Of a stretch of DNA of 64,000 nucleotides, positions 1-8,751 are shown piece by piece (position 1 is the stretch's first letter; every line of letters starts with the position of its first letter). The stretch spans positions 10,141-74,140 of the forward strand of contig JANLTP010000077.1 in NCBI GenBank assembly GCA_031363055.1, written 5' to 3'. Source of the DNA: JANLTP01 sp031363055. Lineage in GTDB: Bacteria; Pseudomonadota; Gammaproteobacteria; Burkholderiales; Burkholderiaceae_E. Under the pieces are notes generated by a model that was not told the DNA's origin, did not search any database, and saw only the letters and a list, made by a program, of their open reading frames with translations. Position numbers and translations under genes: made by a program.

Positions 1-1
1 C

Positions 2-790
2 CAGCTCCACTGATCGTTGATGGGCTGCCTGCATTCCCGCTTCGATATGACGATCAATTTCATGAGTCGCAAAAACGCTCAGGGCGGCCGCTGTTGTACC
101 GCCTTTTGAAGTAACGCGCTCGCGCAACACCGAGACCGGTTCGGAAGCTTGCGCGGCTAGTTGCGCCGCGCCGCTGAAGGTGGCCAGGGTCAGCAGTCGC
201 GCCTGCTCGTCGCTGAGACCGAGACGGCGGGCGGCGTTTTGCATGGCTTCCATAAAGTAGAAAACATAGGCCGGGCCGCTGCCGCTGGTTGCCGTCACTG
301 CATCCAGGTTGTCCTCGGCGTCGACCCAGACGCAAACGCCCACCGCGCCCAGTATTTGGGTCGTCAGTTCGCGATCGGCTTCGGCGAGTCCCGGCATACC
401 GGCGGCACCAGTAATACCTGCGCCAATCAGTGCCGGCGTGTTCGGCATGGTCCTGACGATGCGTTGGTGTCCGCCCAGCCACTGTGAGAGGTCAACTGCG
501 CGAATGCCGGCGGCGACGCTGATGATCAATTGGCCAGACAGCAGCGGCGCCAATGCGCGCGCCGCTTCACGCATGTGCTGCGGCTTGACGGCCATGATGA
601 TGACGTCACGCGCAACGGCCTGTACGGTCGCGCGCTCGAATACCGTCACGTCGAAGCGCTGCATCAGTGCCTGGCGCTGTGCTTCAGTGGGTTCGATGAC
701 GTGGATATCCGAGGCAATCTGTCCTTTTGCAATCAAGCCGCCAATCAGTGCACAGGCCATGTTGCCGCCGCCGATAAAACACAATTTCAT
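2..790 (-). CDS. proC: Pyrroline-5-carboxylate reductase ProC (3' end outside window)
   Basis: This enzyme carries out the last step of proline synthesis, NAD(P)H-dependent reduction of pyrroline-5-carboxylate, in the cytoplasm. The 263 visible codons start with a Rossmann motif (FIGGGNMACALIGGL) and include AVKPQ, the MPNTPALIGAG segment and the SGSGPAY and TSKGGTT active-site motifs of the family. Only the last few residues of a roughly 270-residue protein should be missing. The start codon overlaps the murJ stop as ATGA (790-787), so the two genes are probably translationally coupled. The family assignment is secure. Confidence 0.95.
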   Translation of the reverse strand, partial: MKLCFIGGGNMACALIGGLIAKGQIASDIHVIEPTEAQRQALMQRFDVTVFERATVQAVARDVIIMAVKPQHMREAARALAPLLSGQLIISVAAGIRAVDLSQWLGGHQRIVRTMPNTPALIGAGITGAAGMPGLAEADRELTTQILGAVGVCVWVDAEDNLDAVTATSGSGPAYVFYFMEAMQNAARRLGLSDEQARLLTLATFSGAAQLAAQASEPVSVLRERVTSKGGTTAAALSVFATHEIDRHIEAGMQAAHQRSVEL

Positions 791-2337
791 AATGAATCCT
801 TGTGAAGAAATTGTCGTGGCCGAATGCCCAGGATAGCGAGCACACCCAAATAAAGCGCAGCTCCAGCCGCGATCACACCGAAGATCAAAGTGGCCCTGAA
901 AACCGCTTGCTTTTGCAGCGCGAGCCAGTCGTAACGACTCACCGCGAAGTACAGCAACAGCGCGAGCAGCACCGCCGCCAACAGGATCTTGCCGATAAAA
1001 ATCAGCCAGCCGGCGCGGGGTTGATAGTTGCCTCGCCGGATCAGTCCGATCAACAACATCGACGCATTGAGCATGGCGGCGATCGAAATCGACAGCGCCA
1101 GGCCAGCATGTGCGAATATCGGCACAAACAAGAGGTTCAACAGTTGCGTCACCACCAGCACGAAAATGGCAATTTTCATGGGGGTTCGAACATCATTCAT
1201 GGCGTAAAAGCCCGGTGCCAGTATCTTGACTGCGATGAGTCCAAGGAGGCCAACCGAATAGCCCTGTACCGCCATCTGCGTCATCAGGACGTCGTTGGCC
1301 GTGAACTTGCCGTAATGAAAGAGTAAGGCGGTCAGCGGCTCGGCCATGAAGCCGAGGCCCACCATGCAAGGCACTGCCAGCAGCATACACAGACGCAAGC
1401 CCCAATCGAGCAAGGCGTTGTATTCGGTCTGATTGTTTTGAGCGCCGGCGCGTGACAGGCTAGGCAACAGCACCGTGCCGAGCGCGACGCCGAGCAGGGC
1501 GGTTGGAAACTCCATCAGCCGATCACCGTAGGATACCCAGGAGACGCTGCCCGCCGCCAGGCGCGAGGCGATCTGGGTGTTCAGCACAAGGCTGATCTGC
1601 GCTACTGACACCGCCAGTACTGCCGGCCCCATGCGCTTGAGGATCTGGCGAGTGTACGGATCGCGAAACGCCTGAATCAGATTCAAGCCAATCTTTGGCA
1701 GCATGCCGATCTTCAGCAGCGCCGGGATCTGCCAGGCCAACTGCGCGAGCCCGCCTACGACCACGCCAACGGCCAGCGCATAAATCGGCGGATCGAAATA
1801 AGGCGTCAGGAATAGGGCGGCCGCGATGAAGGACAGGTTCAGCAGCACCGGTGCGAAGGCCGGCGCCGAGAATTTCTTCCAGGTGTTCAAAATCCCGGCC
1901 GACAGCGCGACCAGGGAAATCAGCGTGATGTATGGGAACATCCAGCGCGTCATGACCACCGCAACATCAAAGGCAGCCGGGTCGCGCGCCAATCCGGAGG
2001 CCATCAGATAGACCATGACGGGTGCTGCCGCGACGCCAAAAATCGAGATGGCCAGAACCGTCCAGAACAGGGCGGTCGCCACCTGATCGACCAAGGTCTT
2101 TGTTTTTTCAGGGAAATTTGCGTGAGTTGCGGATAGCAGGGGTACAAAAGCCTGCGAGAATGCGCCCTCTGCGAACAAGCGGCGCAACAAGTTCGGCAGT
2201 CGGAACGCGACGAAAAACGCATCGGTCAGCGCCGAGGCGCCGAACATGACGGCGGTGACGTTTTCGCGAATCAGGCCGGTGACTCGGGAAAGCAGCGTAA
2301 TGCCGCTGACCGTCATGGCGGCGCGCAATAGATTCAT
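787..2337 (-). CDS. murJ: Lipid II flippase MurJ (MviN)
   Basis: MurJ moves lipid II across the inner membrane for peptidoglycan synthesis. The 516-residue protein has the length and the many hydrophobic segments (about 14) of the MOP/MviN family. Its N-terminus carries the typical SRVTGLIRE segment, followed by FVAFRLPNLLRRLFAEGAFS. It is divergent from rpsT, an arrangement common in proteobacteria, and its last four bases overlap the proC start. Confidence 0.95.
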   Translation of the reverse strand: MNLLRAAMTVSGITLLSRVTGLIRENVTAVMFGASALTDAFFVAFRLPNLLRRLFAEGAFSQAFVPLLSATHANFPEKTKTLVDQVATALFWTVLAISIFGVAAAPVMVYLMASGLARDPAAFDVAVVMTRWMFPYITLISLVALSAGILNTWKKFSAPAFAPVLLNLSFIAAALFLTPYFDPPIYALAVGVVVGGLAQLAWQIPALLKIGMLPKIGLNLIQAFRDPYTRQILKRMGPAVLAVSVAQISLVLNTQIASRLAAGSVSWVSYGDRLMEFPTALLGVALGTVLLPSLSRAGAQNNQTEYNALLDWGLRLCMLLAVPCMVGLGFMAEPLTALLFHYGKFTANDVLMTQMAVQGYSVGLLGLIAVKILAPGFYAMNDVRTPMKIAIFVLVVTQLLNLLFVPIFAHAGLALSISIAAMLNASMLLIGLIRRGNYQPRAGWLIFIGKILLAAVLLALLLYFAVSRYDWLALQKQAVFRATLIFGVIAAGAALYLGVLAILGIRPRQFLHKDSL

Positions 2338-2413
2338 GGCTTCATCGATCGGTCAGCGCGGGGGATCAGGGTCCGAATTGTCTCAGGCCCCACCGGGATT
2401 GCCAAATCAAAGT

Positions 2414-2443
2414 TTGCCAAATACGCACTCGTACCGCTATACT
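2414..2443 (+). promoter_or_regulatory. Probable sigma-70 promoter of rpsT
   Basis: A TTGCCA hexamer (2414-2419) and a TATACT hexamer (2438-2443) are separated by 18 bases; each differs from the consensus by one base. The predicted transcript starts near 2450 and would carry a leader of about 75 bases that includes the 17-bp repeats. The call rests on sequence only. Confidence 0.55.
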
Positions 2444-2474
2444 CCAAGGCTTTTCTTAAATTCGCGTACCGCCT

Positions 2475-2525
2475 ATTCACAGCGGATTTACATTCACAGC
2501 GAATTTACATTCACAGGATTTTCGC
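2475..2525 (+). repeat. 17-bp tandem repeat, three copies, in the rpsT leader
   Basis: Copies are at 2475-2491, 2492-2508 and 2509-2525. The first two differ at one base; the third has diverged and supplies the AGGA ribosome binding site just before the rpsT ATG at 2526. Confidence 0.9.
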
Positions 2526-2789
2526 ATGGCAAATATTGCTTCAGCCCGCAAACGCGCCCGTCAGTCAGTTGTACTGAACGCTCACAACTCGAGTTTGCGT
2601 TCGACCTTGCGCACCGCCATCAAGTCGGTTCGCAAGGCGATTGCCGTCGGCGACAAGGCTGCGGCTGGCAAGTCATTGCAGTCATGCCAGAGTGTCGTCG
2701 ATCGTATTTCAGACAAGCGAATCATCCACAAGAACACTGCCTCGCGCTTCAAGAGCCGACTGGCTGCCGCGGTCAAATCGATGGCTTGA
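2526..2789 (+). CDS. rpsT: 30S ribosomal protein S20
   Basis: The 87-residue basic protein has the S20 signature: an N-terminus MANIASARKRARQSV, a central RTAIKSVRKAI segment, and an Ala/Lys-rich C-terminus with NTASRFKSRL. S20 binds 16S rRNA early in small-subunit assembly. The ATG follows an AGGA ribosome binding site that lies inside the last unit of a leader tandem repeat. The gene is divergent from murJ and convergent with the cupin gene, whose stop lies 9 bases away. Confidence 0.97.
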   Translation: MANIASARKRARQSVVLNAHNSSLRSTLRTAIKSVRKAIAVGDKAAAGKSLQSCQSVVDRISDKRIIHKNTASRFKSRLAAAVKSMA

Positions 2790-2798
2790 AAGTTCCTG

Positions 2799-3284
2799 TT
2801 ACAAACGCGGCTGTACAAACTCATCACCCACTGCTGCGCGATGCAGCCAGTCCAAGGCAAGCGGCACCCCGGAGGACTGCTCCAGGGGCCAGCCCGGCAA
2901 GTAGTCATCTGATTTGACCGGCAAGTACGGCCCAGCCTTGACCTCGAAAAAGACACTGCCGCTTTGCAGTGCGATCAGCGAGTGCCAGGTATTGGGCGAG
3001 TATTCAATCAGCACTGCGCCGTTGCCGCCCAGCGCTGAGCGGCGCGACAGTCGGCCGTTGTAATCAAAAAATAACAGTTCGAAACAGCCAGCTACGGCAA
3101 CCAAGGTTTCGACCTTGTCCGGATGCCGGTGCGGGCGAACATAGGAGCCCGGTTCAACGGCATTGAGCAGACGGTTGATGGGGTCGTTCGGGCTCGCATG
3201 AATATTCAAATTGTGCCGGCGCCGATCTGTGTTTTGCGCACGCGCCACCAGCGCTGCCAGATCGTCAGTTGAAATCTCAATCAT
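2799..3284 (-). CDS. WbuC-family cupin-fold protein
   Basis: The 161-residue protein looks like the WbuC cupin family: N-terminus ISTDDLAALVARA, then RRRHNLNIHASPNDPINRLLNA, PGSYVRPHRHPDK and NTWHSLIAL. The HRHPDKVET stretch and the later WHSL histidine are likely metal ligands. WbuC members are often found with O-antigen genes, but the substrate is unknown and no such cluster is adjacent here. It is the last gene of the run yggS, VOC protein, cupin, and begins 9 bases after the VOC stop. Confidence 0.75.
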   Translation of the reverse strand: MIEISTDDLAALVARAQNTDRRRHNLNIHASPNDPINRLLNAVEPGSYVRPHRHPDKVETLVAVAGCFELLFFDYNGRLSRRSALGGNGAVLIEYSPNTWHSLIALQSGSVFFEVKAGPYLPVKSDDYLPGWPLEQSSGVPLALDWLHRAAVGDEFVQPRL

Positions 3285-3293
3285 CCAGGGTTT

Positions 3294-3743
3294 TTATCGG
3301 GACGGATCGACAGAAGTGGTCACCGGATATTCGGCAATCTCGACCAGATTACCATCCGGGTCGCGCAGATAAATTGAGCTCATCGCACCGAGCGCCCCTC
3401 GTCTTTGCACGGGTCCGGTGTCAATCGCAATCCCTTCGGCCTTCAGATGCGCGATGACCTTCGCAATCGGTTGAGTGCTGATCAGACAAAAATCACCCGA
3501 ACCCATCGTCGGAATCCGCGCCTTGGTCGGCGTTTGAGTGCTGGCATCCTGGAGATTGATTTTCTGCTGGCCAAAGCGCAACGCGTGCCGCGGCTGACCC
3601 TCGGGTCCCAGAAAAAACTCGCGCTCAAACCCGAGTGCGCGTTCATAAAACTGAGTACTGTGTTCGATATTGCTGACCGTCAGGACCAGATGATCGATAC
3701 GATCGGCCCAAAGCATGGTCGCGGGCGATTTGTTTTCAGACAT
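3294..3743 (-). CDS. VOC family protein (glyoxalase/dioxygenase fold)
   Basis: This small (149-residue) protein has the vicinal-oxygen-chelate fold: IDHLVLTVSNIEHSTQFYERALGF at the N-terminus, HALRFGQQKINLQ in the middle and YLRDPDGNLVEIAEY at the end. Metal ligands H20 region and the C-terminal glutamate fit the fold. I chose the ATG at 3743 because AGGA sits seven bases upstream; the open frame continues further upstream but would overlap yggS. The substrate is not predictable; relatives are often annotated as virulence or biphenyl-dioxygenase-like proteins. Confidence 0.8.
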   Translation of the reverse strand: MSENKSPATMLWADRIDHLVLTVSNIEHSTQFYERALGFEREFFLGPEGQPRHALRFGQQKINLQDASTQTPTKARIPTMGSGDFCLISTQPIAKVIAHLKAEGIAIDTGPVQRRGALGAMSSIYLRDPDGNLVEIAEYPVTTSVDPSR

Positions 3744-3768
3744 GTTGTTTCCTGGGAGAGTGTCGGGC

Positions 3769-4479
3769 TTAAGAATGGGTACGACTACCAAAAATAGCGC
3801 TGCCAACCCGCACCAGCGTCGAGCCTTCAGCGATGGCAGCTTCAAGATCGGCCGACATGCCCATCGATAAGGTATCGACAACCAATCCCTGTGCGCGCAA
3901 CTGCTCGAACAGCGCGCGCAGATGCGTAAACCGACGCCTTTGCAAGCCCGGGTCATCGATTGGTTCGGGAATAGCCATCAGGCCACGCAGGCGCAAGTTG
4001 GGTAATGCCGCCAACGCGAAGGCCAGAGTCGACACTTCAGCCGGCGAGCAACCGCTTTTGCTGGCCTCGCCGCTGACATTGACCTGCAGGCAGACATTCA
4101 AGGGCGGCATGCCAACCGGTCGTTGTGCGCTGAGGCGTTCAGCAATCTTCAGGCGCTCGATCGAATGGACCCAGGCAAATGATTCGGCGATCGGGCGGGT
4201 CTTGTTGGACTGTATGGGACCGATGAAGTGCCATTCGAGCGGCAGATCGGGCCGCTCGTCAGCCAGAGACCGAATTTTTTGAAGCGCCTCCTGTACATAG
4301 TTCTCGCCAAATGCGCGTTGCCCGAGGTCGGCGAGCGCAAGTACGGCGTCGGCAGCAAAGGTCTTGCTGACCGCGAGCAACTGAACTGCATTGCGATCTC
4401 GATTGGCAAGGCTGCAGGCATCGTGAATCTGACGCAAAACCGCAGCGTAGCGTTCGCGCAACTCGAATTGACCGTTCAT
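3769..4479 (-). CDS. yggS: YggS/PLPBP family pyridoxal phosphate homeostasis protein
   Basis: The 236-residue protein has the alanine-racemase-like barrel of the PLP-binding PROSC/YggS family: LLAVSKTF (PLP lysine), FGENYVQEALQKI, WHFIGPIQSNK, VHSIER, LQVNVSGEASKSG and LSMGMSADLEAAIAEGST. These proteins buffer free PLP and have no known catalytic activity. The gene is divergent from pilT, a layout common in beta- and gammaproteobacteria. No clear ribosome binding site precedes the ATG. Confidence 0.92.
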   Translation of the reverse strand: MNGQFELRERYAAVLRQIHDACSLANRDRNAVQLLAVSKTFAADAVLALADLGQRAFGENYVQEALQKIRSLADERPDLPLEWHFIGPIQSNKTRPIAESFAWVHSIERLKIAERLSAQRPVGMPPLNVCLQVNVSGEASKSGCSPAEVSTLAFALAALPNLRLRGLMAIPEPIDDPGLQRRRFTHLRALFEQLRAQGLVVDTLSMGMSADLEAAIAEGSTLVRVGSAIFGSRTHS

Positions 4480-4501
4480 CGCAGGATTCTACGTCCGGGC
4501 A

Positions 4502-4522
4502 GCAGGCTTGCTGCAAGCCTGC
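4502..4522. promoter_or_regulatory. Perfect 9-bp inverted repeat between yggS and pilT
   Basis: GCAGGCTTG (4502-4510) and CAAGCCTGC (4514-4522) flank a 3-base spacer. It lies in the divergent intergenic region, so it could be an operator or a leader hairpin; no T-run follows on either strand, which argues against a terminator. Confidence 0.5.
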
Positions 4523-4547
4523 CTTGCTGAACCAACAATGTTTGCTG

Positions 4548-4595
4548 AATCGCAGTCGCAGACGTAGTCGCAATCACAAGGGCAAGGGTAAGGGC
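4548..4595 (+). repeat. 6-bp periodic tract (eight units) ahead of pilT
   Basis: Eight consecutive hexamers can be aligned (AATCGC, AGTCGC, AGACGT, AGTCGC, AATCAC, AAGGGC, AAGGGT, AAGGGC). The last three are purine-rich and supply the only plausible ribosome binding site for the pilT ATG at 4600. Confidence 0.75.
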
Positions 4596-4599
4596 AAGC

Positions 4600-5643
4600 A
4601 TGGACATCACCGAACTACTCTCCTTCGTCGTCAAGAACAAGGCGTCCGACCTGCATCTGTCCGCTGGTCTGCCTCCGATGATACGAGTGCATGGCGATGT
4701 ACGCCGAATCAACTTGCCGCCGATGGAGCACAAGGACGTGCACGGCATGGTGTACGACATCATGAACGACGCGCAGCGCAAGGAGTATGAGGAGAATCTC
4801 GAATGTGACTTCTCGTTTGCCGTACCTGGACTGGCACGCTTTCGGGTCAATGCGTTCATGCACCAGCGCGGTTCCGGCGCAGTCATGCGAACGATTCCTT
4901 CAAAAATTCTGTCCCTCGAGGAACTCAACGCACCGAAGATATTTGCCGAGCTGTCGATGATACCGCGCGGCATGGTGCTGGTAACCGGGCCAACCGGCTC
5001 GGGCAAGTCGACGACCTTGGCGGCCATGGTCAATCACATCAATGAAAATGTTTATGGTCATATCTTGACCGTCGAAGACCCGATCGAATTTGTCCATGAA
5101 TCCAAGCGCTGTCTGATCAATCAGCGTGAAGTCGGCCCACAAACACTGTCATTCACCAATGCCTTGCGCTCGGCCTTGCGCGAAGACCCGGACGTGATCC
5201 TGGTCGGTGAGTTGCGCGATCTCGAGACCATCCGGTTGGCGCTGACCGCTGCCGAAACCGGCCATCTGGTATTCGGTACGCTACACACCTCGTCGGCCGC
5301 CAAGACCATCGACCGGGTGATCGACGTGTTCCCGGCCGCCGAAAAAGAGATGGTCCGGGCGATGCTTTCCGAGTCGCTGCGAGCGGTGGTCTCGCAGACC
5401 TTGCTGAAGACCAAGGACGGCGTCGGCCGAGTGGCCGCACATGAAATCATGATCGGCACACCTGCGATTCGTAATCTGATTCGCGAGGCCAAGATTGCGC
5501 AGATGAATGCCGCGATCCAGACCGGCGCTTCGGTAGGCATGCAGACGCTCGATCAATGCTTGACCGATCTGGTCCGAAGAAACGTGATTTCAATGGCGGA
5601 TGCGCGCTATGCCGCAGCAGTTAAAGAGAATTTTCCAGGATGA
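4600..5643 (+). CDS. pilT: Type IV pilus retraction ATPase PilT
   Basis: The 347-residue protein is the usual PilT length. It shows the N-terminal PAS-like domain, a Walker A motif GPTGSGKST at residues 130-138, Asp box (HILTVEDPIEFVH), Walker B (VILVGELRD), a His box (GTLHTSSAAKTIDRVIDVFP) and the C-terminal AIRNLIRE motif needed for retraction. It acts as a hexamer at the inner-membrane base of the pilus. pilU follows 70 bases downstream, so twitching motility is likely. Confidence 0.97.
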   Translation: MDITELLSFVVKNKASDLHLSAGLPPMIRVHGDVRRINLPPMEHKDVHGMVYDIMNDAQRKEYEENLECDFSFAVPGLARFRVNAFMHQRGSGAVMRTIPSKILSLEELNAPKIFAELSMIPRGMVLVTGPTGSGKSTTLAAMVNHINENVYGHILTVEDPIEFVHESKRCLINQREVGPQTLSFTNALRSALREDPDVILVGELRDLETIRLALTAAETGHLVFGTLHTSSAAKTIDRVIDVFPAAEKEMVRAMLSESLRAVVSQTLLKTKDGVGRVAAHEIMIGTPAIRNLIREAKIAQMNAAIQTGASVGMQTLDQCLTDLVRRNVISMADARYAAAVKENFPG

Positions 5644-5673
5644 TTTTGCCCGGTAAACTTTTGCCCTGTGAAC
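5644..5673 (+). repeat. 15-bp tandem duplication between pilT and pilU
   Basis: Units 5644-5658 and 5659-5673 differ at two positions and begin immediately after the pilT stop codon. Confidence 0.85.
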
Positions 5674-5713
5674 ATCCGGCCAGGCTCACCCCGAACTGAA
5701 AGGCACACGTCCT

Positions 5714-6847
5714 ATGGAACGCGAACAAGCTTCGAAATTTCTGCAAGATCTATTGCGACTGATGCTCTCGCGCAATGGCTCCGACCTGTTTTTGACCGCC
5801 GATTTCCCGCCAGCCTTCAAGGTCGATGGCAAGCTGAATCCGATATCGAATTCGCCGTTGAGCAGCCAGCACACCATCGAGCTCGCGCACGCACTGATGA
5901 ATGATCGTCAGGCCGCCGACTTCGAAGCGCACAAGGAAGTCAACTTTGCCATCAGCCCGACCGGTATCGGGCGATTTCGTTGCAACGCGTTCATGCAGCA
6001 AGGCCGGGTCGGCATTGTGTTGCGAACCATCAAGGCCGAAATTCCAACGGCTGAACAACTGGGCTTGCCGCCGATTCTGAACGACCTGGCGATGACCAAG
6101 CGCGGCTTGATCCTGGTGGTTGGCGCCACGGGTTCGGGCAAGTCGAACACGCTGGCGGCGATGATCGGCCATCGTAATGAACATTCGCATGGGCACATCA
6201 TCACCATTGAAGATCCGGTTGAATTTGTTCATCCACATAAAAACTGCATCATCACGCACCGCGAAGTCGGCGTCGATACCGAGAGCTGGGAAATGGCGCT
6301 CAAGAATACCTTGCGACAGGCGCCGGATGTCATCATGCTGGGCGAGATTCGGGGTCGCGAGACCATGGAACACGCCGTCGTGTTTGCCGAAACCGGTCAC
6401 CTGGTGATGGCGACTCTGCATGCCAATAGTTCTAACCAGGCGCTCGATCGCATCATCAACTTCTTCCCCGAGGAAAGTCGTGCGCAGTTGTTGATGGATC
6501 TGTCGCTGAACCTCAAGGCAATCTTTTCGCAGCGCCTGTTGCCGCTGGCCAAATCAAAGGGCCGGGTGCCGGCCGTCGAGATCCTGTTGAACTCGCCCTT
6601 GATTGCCGATCAAATCTTCAAGGGTGAGGTCGGGCTGATCAAGGACACGATGAAGCGAAGCCGCGAAATTGGCATGCAGACCTTTGATCAGGCGATTTTT
6701 GATCTCTACGACGCTGGCAAGGTCGACTATGAAGATGCGCTGCGCAATGCCGACTCGGTCAATGATCTGCGGCTGAACATCAAGTTGAACAGCAAGCGTA
6801 CCGACCGCGAAGTCAACAAAGGTATCGAGCATCTGGGCATCGTCTAG
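5714..6847 (+). CDS. pilU: PilT-dependent retraction ATPase PilU
   Basis: The 377-residue paralogue of PilT has Walker A GATGSGKSN, ITIEDPVEFVHPH, the Walker B VIMLGEIRGRETM and the His box ATLHANSSNQALDRIINFFPEE. The AIRNLIRE motif of PilT is absent, as expected for PilU, which assists PilT. The C-terminal tail is longer and charged, again PilU-like. It is convergent with the RNA methyltransferase gene downstream. Confidence 0.95.
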   Translation: MEREQASKFLQDLLRLMLSRNGSDLFLTADFPPAFKVDGKLNPISNSPLSSQHTIELAHALMNDRQAADFEAHKEVNFAISPTGIGRFRCNAFMQQGRVGIVLRTIKAEIPTAEQLGLPPILNDLAMTKRGLILVVGATGSGKSNTLAAMIGHRNEHSHGHIITIEDPVEFVHPHKNCIITHREVGVDTESWEMALKNTLRQAPDVIMLGEIRGRETMEHAVVFAETGHLVMATLHANSSNQALDRIINFFPEESRAQLLMDLSLNLKAIFSQRLLPLAKSKGRVPAVEILLNSPLIADQIFKGEVGLIKDTMKRSREIGMQTFDQAIFDLYDAGKVDYEDALRNADSVNDLRLNIKLNSKRTDREVNKGIEHLGIV

Positions 6848-6883
6848 GGTGAAACACTGCACCAGAGTGTGCCGGCACGCCCC

Positions 6884-8164
6884 TTAAACGATCGCCGGGC
6901 TCACCTTCGGCTCGAACACTTCAAACGAAAATAGTCGGCATTCAAGGTTGCCGTTGAAGACCGGCGTCTTGCGCCGCTCCTTCAGCCCCAACTGCAGCGG
7001 CAGATCGCGATCGTTGCTCAACACATTGATGCGCCATCCGACGAAGGCCTCTTTCCAGTGGCCGCCCAACGAGCCCACGCCGGCCCGCGGCCGGGCCGCA
7101 ATCAATCGCCCGGTCTTGCGGCTGTCGTTCTGGAATTCAATCCGTTCACCGTACGGCGGATTGGTGACAATCATGCCCAACTGCTGGTTGGCCGGCCGCT
7201 GCTGCTGAGCTGACTTGACTTCAAACCGGACCGCCTGGCTCGGCAGACCGGCGCGCTGCAGATTAACGTGCGCTTGCTCGATCGCCTGCGCGTCAATGTC
7301 ACTGCCGAGAATTCGGATGGCCGTATTCGACGCACGGACTGATTCGGCATGGCGGGCGGCGGCGAGCCGCAGTTCCTGCCACACTGCCTGATCGAAATCC
7401 CGCAGGCGCTCGAAACCAAAGCTGCGCTGCATTCCGGGTGCGATACCGGCCGCCATTTGGGCCGCTTCAATCACGATGGTACCGGAGCCACAAAATGGGT
7501 CGATCAAATCGGCGCTCGGACTCCAGCCCGCCAACTGCAACAGGCCGGCCGCCAGATTTTCCTTCAGTGGCGCAGCGCCCTTCGAATCAACTTCACCGCG
7601 CCAACCGCGCTTGAAAAGAGACGGACCGCTCCAATCGACGTAGAACGTGACGAATCGATCATCCAGATAGGCAAACACGCGCGTGTCAGGCGTCTCGGTA
7701 TTGATCGAGGGGCGCTCACCGGATTGCTCACGCAGGCGATCGCAGATGCCGTCCTTGACGCGCAAGGTTGCGAAGTTCAGGCTGCGCAGCGGCGAGCGCG
7801 TCGCATTCAAGTCGACGCGCAGCGTCAGTTCGTGCGACAGCCATTGTTCCCACGGCGTTCGCATTGCAATCTTGTAGATGTCATCATCGTTGCGATAACG
7901 TCCGTGATTGACTTGTCGCAACACACGACTGGCAATCCGGCTGTGCAGATTGGCTGCATACCCTATGCCTTGATGTCCGCGAAATGCTACACCGCCAGCG
8001 GCCGCCTTGACCGAAGACGCACCCAGCGCTTCCAGTTCAACGACCAGTGCGGCCTCCAGACCGCGCGGGCAAATGCCGAAGAACGACAGCTCAGGCTTGG
8101 GCGAGGGCGCGGTCGAGGAAGTCAAGTCGATCCTGGCCCCAGAAGGGCTCGTGGTTGTAGACAT
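6884..8164 (-). CDS. THUMP-domain class I SAM-dependent RNA methyltransferase (RlmL N-terminal/YpsC-like)
   Basis: The protein has a ferredoxin-like start (FFGICPRGLEAALVVEL), a THUMP region, and a methyltransferase domain with DPFCGSGTIVIEAA (motif I), GSDID and the catalytic-loop motif TNPPYGERI. Family members methylate 23S rRNA guanosine at N2. The start is uncertain: I give the ATG at 8164, which overlaps the isomerase gene by 74 bases; a TTG at 8125 preceded by AGGA is equally plausible. It is last in the long minus-strand run from leuS. Confidence 0.88.
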   Translation of the reverse strand: MSTTTSPSGARIDLTSSTAPSPKPELSFFGICPRGLEAALVVELEALGASSVKAAAGGVAFRGHQGIGYAANLHSRIASRVLRQVNHGRYRNDDDIYKIAMRTPWEQWLSHELTLRVDLNATRSPLRSLNFATLRVKDGICDRLREQSGERPSINTETPDTRVFAYLDDRFVTFYVDWSGPSLFKRGWRGEVDSKGAAPLKENLAAGLLQLAGWSPSADLIDPFCGSGTIVIEAAQMAAGIAPGMQRSFGFERLRDFDQAVWQELRLAAARHAESVRASNTAIRILGSDIDAQAIEQAHVNLQRAGLPSQAVRFEVKSAQQQRPANQQLGMIVTNPPYGERIEFQNDSRKTGRLIAARPRAGVGSLGGHWKEAFVGWRINVLSNDRDLPLQLGLKERRKTPVFNGNLECRLFSFEVFEPKVSPAIV

Positions 8165-8690
8165 ACCAAGGTGCGCCGAACACTTGTCGCTCGATCGCCT
8201 GCCGGGTGTAGCCTTCGTAAATGGGTTGCATGCTCTTCGAACGTTCGAGCAGTTCCTTGCCGTTGCAACCGGCGCGACTGGCGATGTCAATCAACGTCGC
8301 AGCATCGGCAATGTTTAGCTCTTCTGCCCAGACCGCCGACAGCACGCCGGCGGCAATTGCCAAGCCGGCGTCAGCACTGACGGTCTGATCGGCTGCGATG
8401 ATCAGCAGGGCCGCCGCGTCACCGGCCACCGGGAAAAACTTCGGCTTGATATTGAATGCAAGGTTCAAATATTTGGGCCAACGCGCGAGTTCAACCAACC
8501 GATAGGCTTGGCGCTGTGGTGGTCGCTGGCCGAGCGGCAGGCCGCCCGAAATCGGGAACACCTGGCCGCCCAGATCAAACGGTTTGAGTTCGATCCGGGC
8601 CTTGTGGCGCCGCGCTATTTCGATCAGGCGTTGGTGGCCCAGATAGACATAGGGCGATGCCGGTGCCATAAAATATTCGATGGTTTTCAT
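8091..8690 (-). CDS. DsbA-family 2-hydroxychromene-2-carboxylate isomerase-like protein
   Basis: The 199-residue protein matches the HCCA isomerase/kappa-GST-like thioredoxin fold: EYFMAPASPYVYLG (serine in the active-site position, no CxxC), KPFDLGGQVF and the C-terminal GAPWYVYNHEPFWGQDRLDFL. The naphthalene-pathway member isomerises with glutathione, but no aromatic pathway is adjacent, so the true substrate is unknown. It follows hemJ on the same strand. Confidence 0.88.
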   Translation of the reverse strand: MKTIEYFMAPASPYVYLGHQRLIEIARRHKARIELKPFDLGGQVFPISGGLPLGQRPPQRQAYRLVELARWPKYLNLAFNIKPKFFPVAGDAAALLIIAADQTVSADAGLAIAAGVLSAVWAEELNIADAATLIDIASRAGCNGKELLERSKSMQPIYEGYTRQAIERQVFGAPWYVYNHEPFWGQDRLDFLDRALAQA

Positions 8691-8729
8691 GATCCGGACC
8701 GCTTCAAATAGGTTTCAGAGTGAATTCCG

Positions 8730-8751
8730 AATTATTTCAGAATTAATTCAG
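8730..8751. repeat. 11-bp tandem duplication covering the hemJ stop codon
   Basis: Units 8730-8740 and 8741-8751 differ at one base; the stop codon of hemJ (8748-8750, minus strand) lies in the second unit. Confidence 0.7.

Noticed and set aside
3744..3956. N-terminal extension of the VOC protein
   Set aside because: It overlaps yggS heavily, and the ATG at 3743 has AGGA upstream.
7349..8380. Long + strand open frame across the RNA methyltransferase and isomerase genes
   Set aside because: Both minus-strand genes have clear family motifs; the + strand frame has none.
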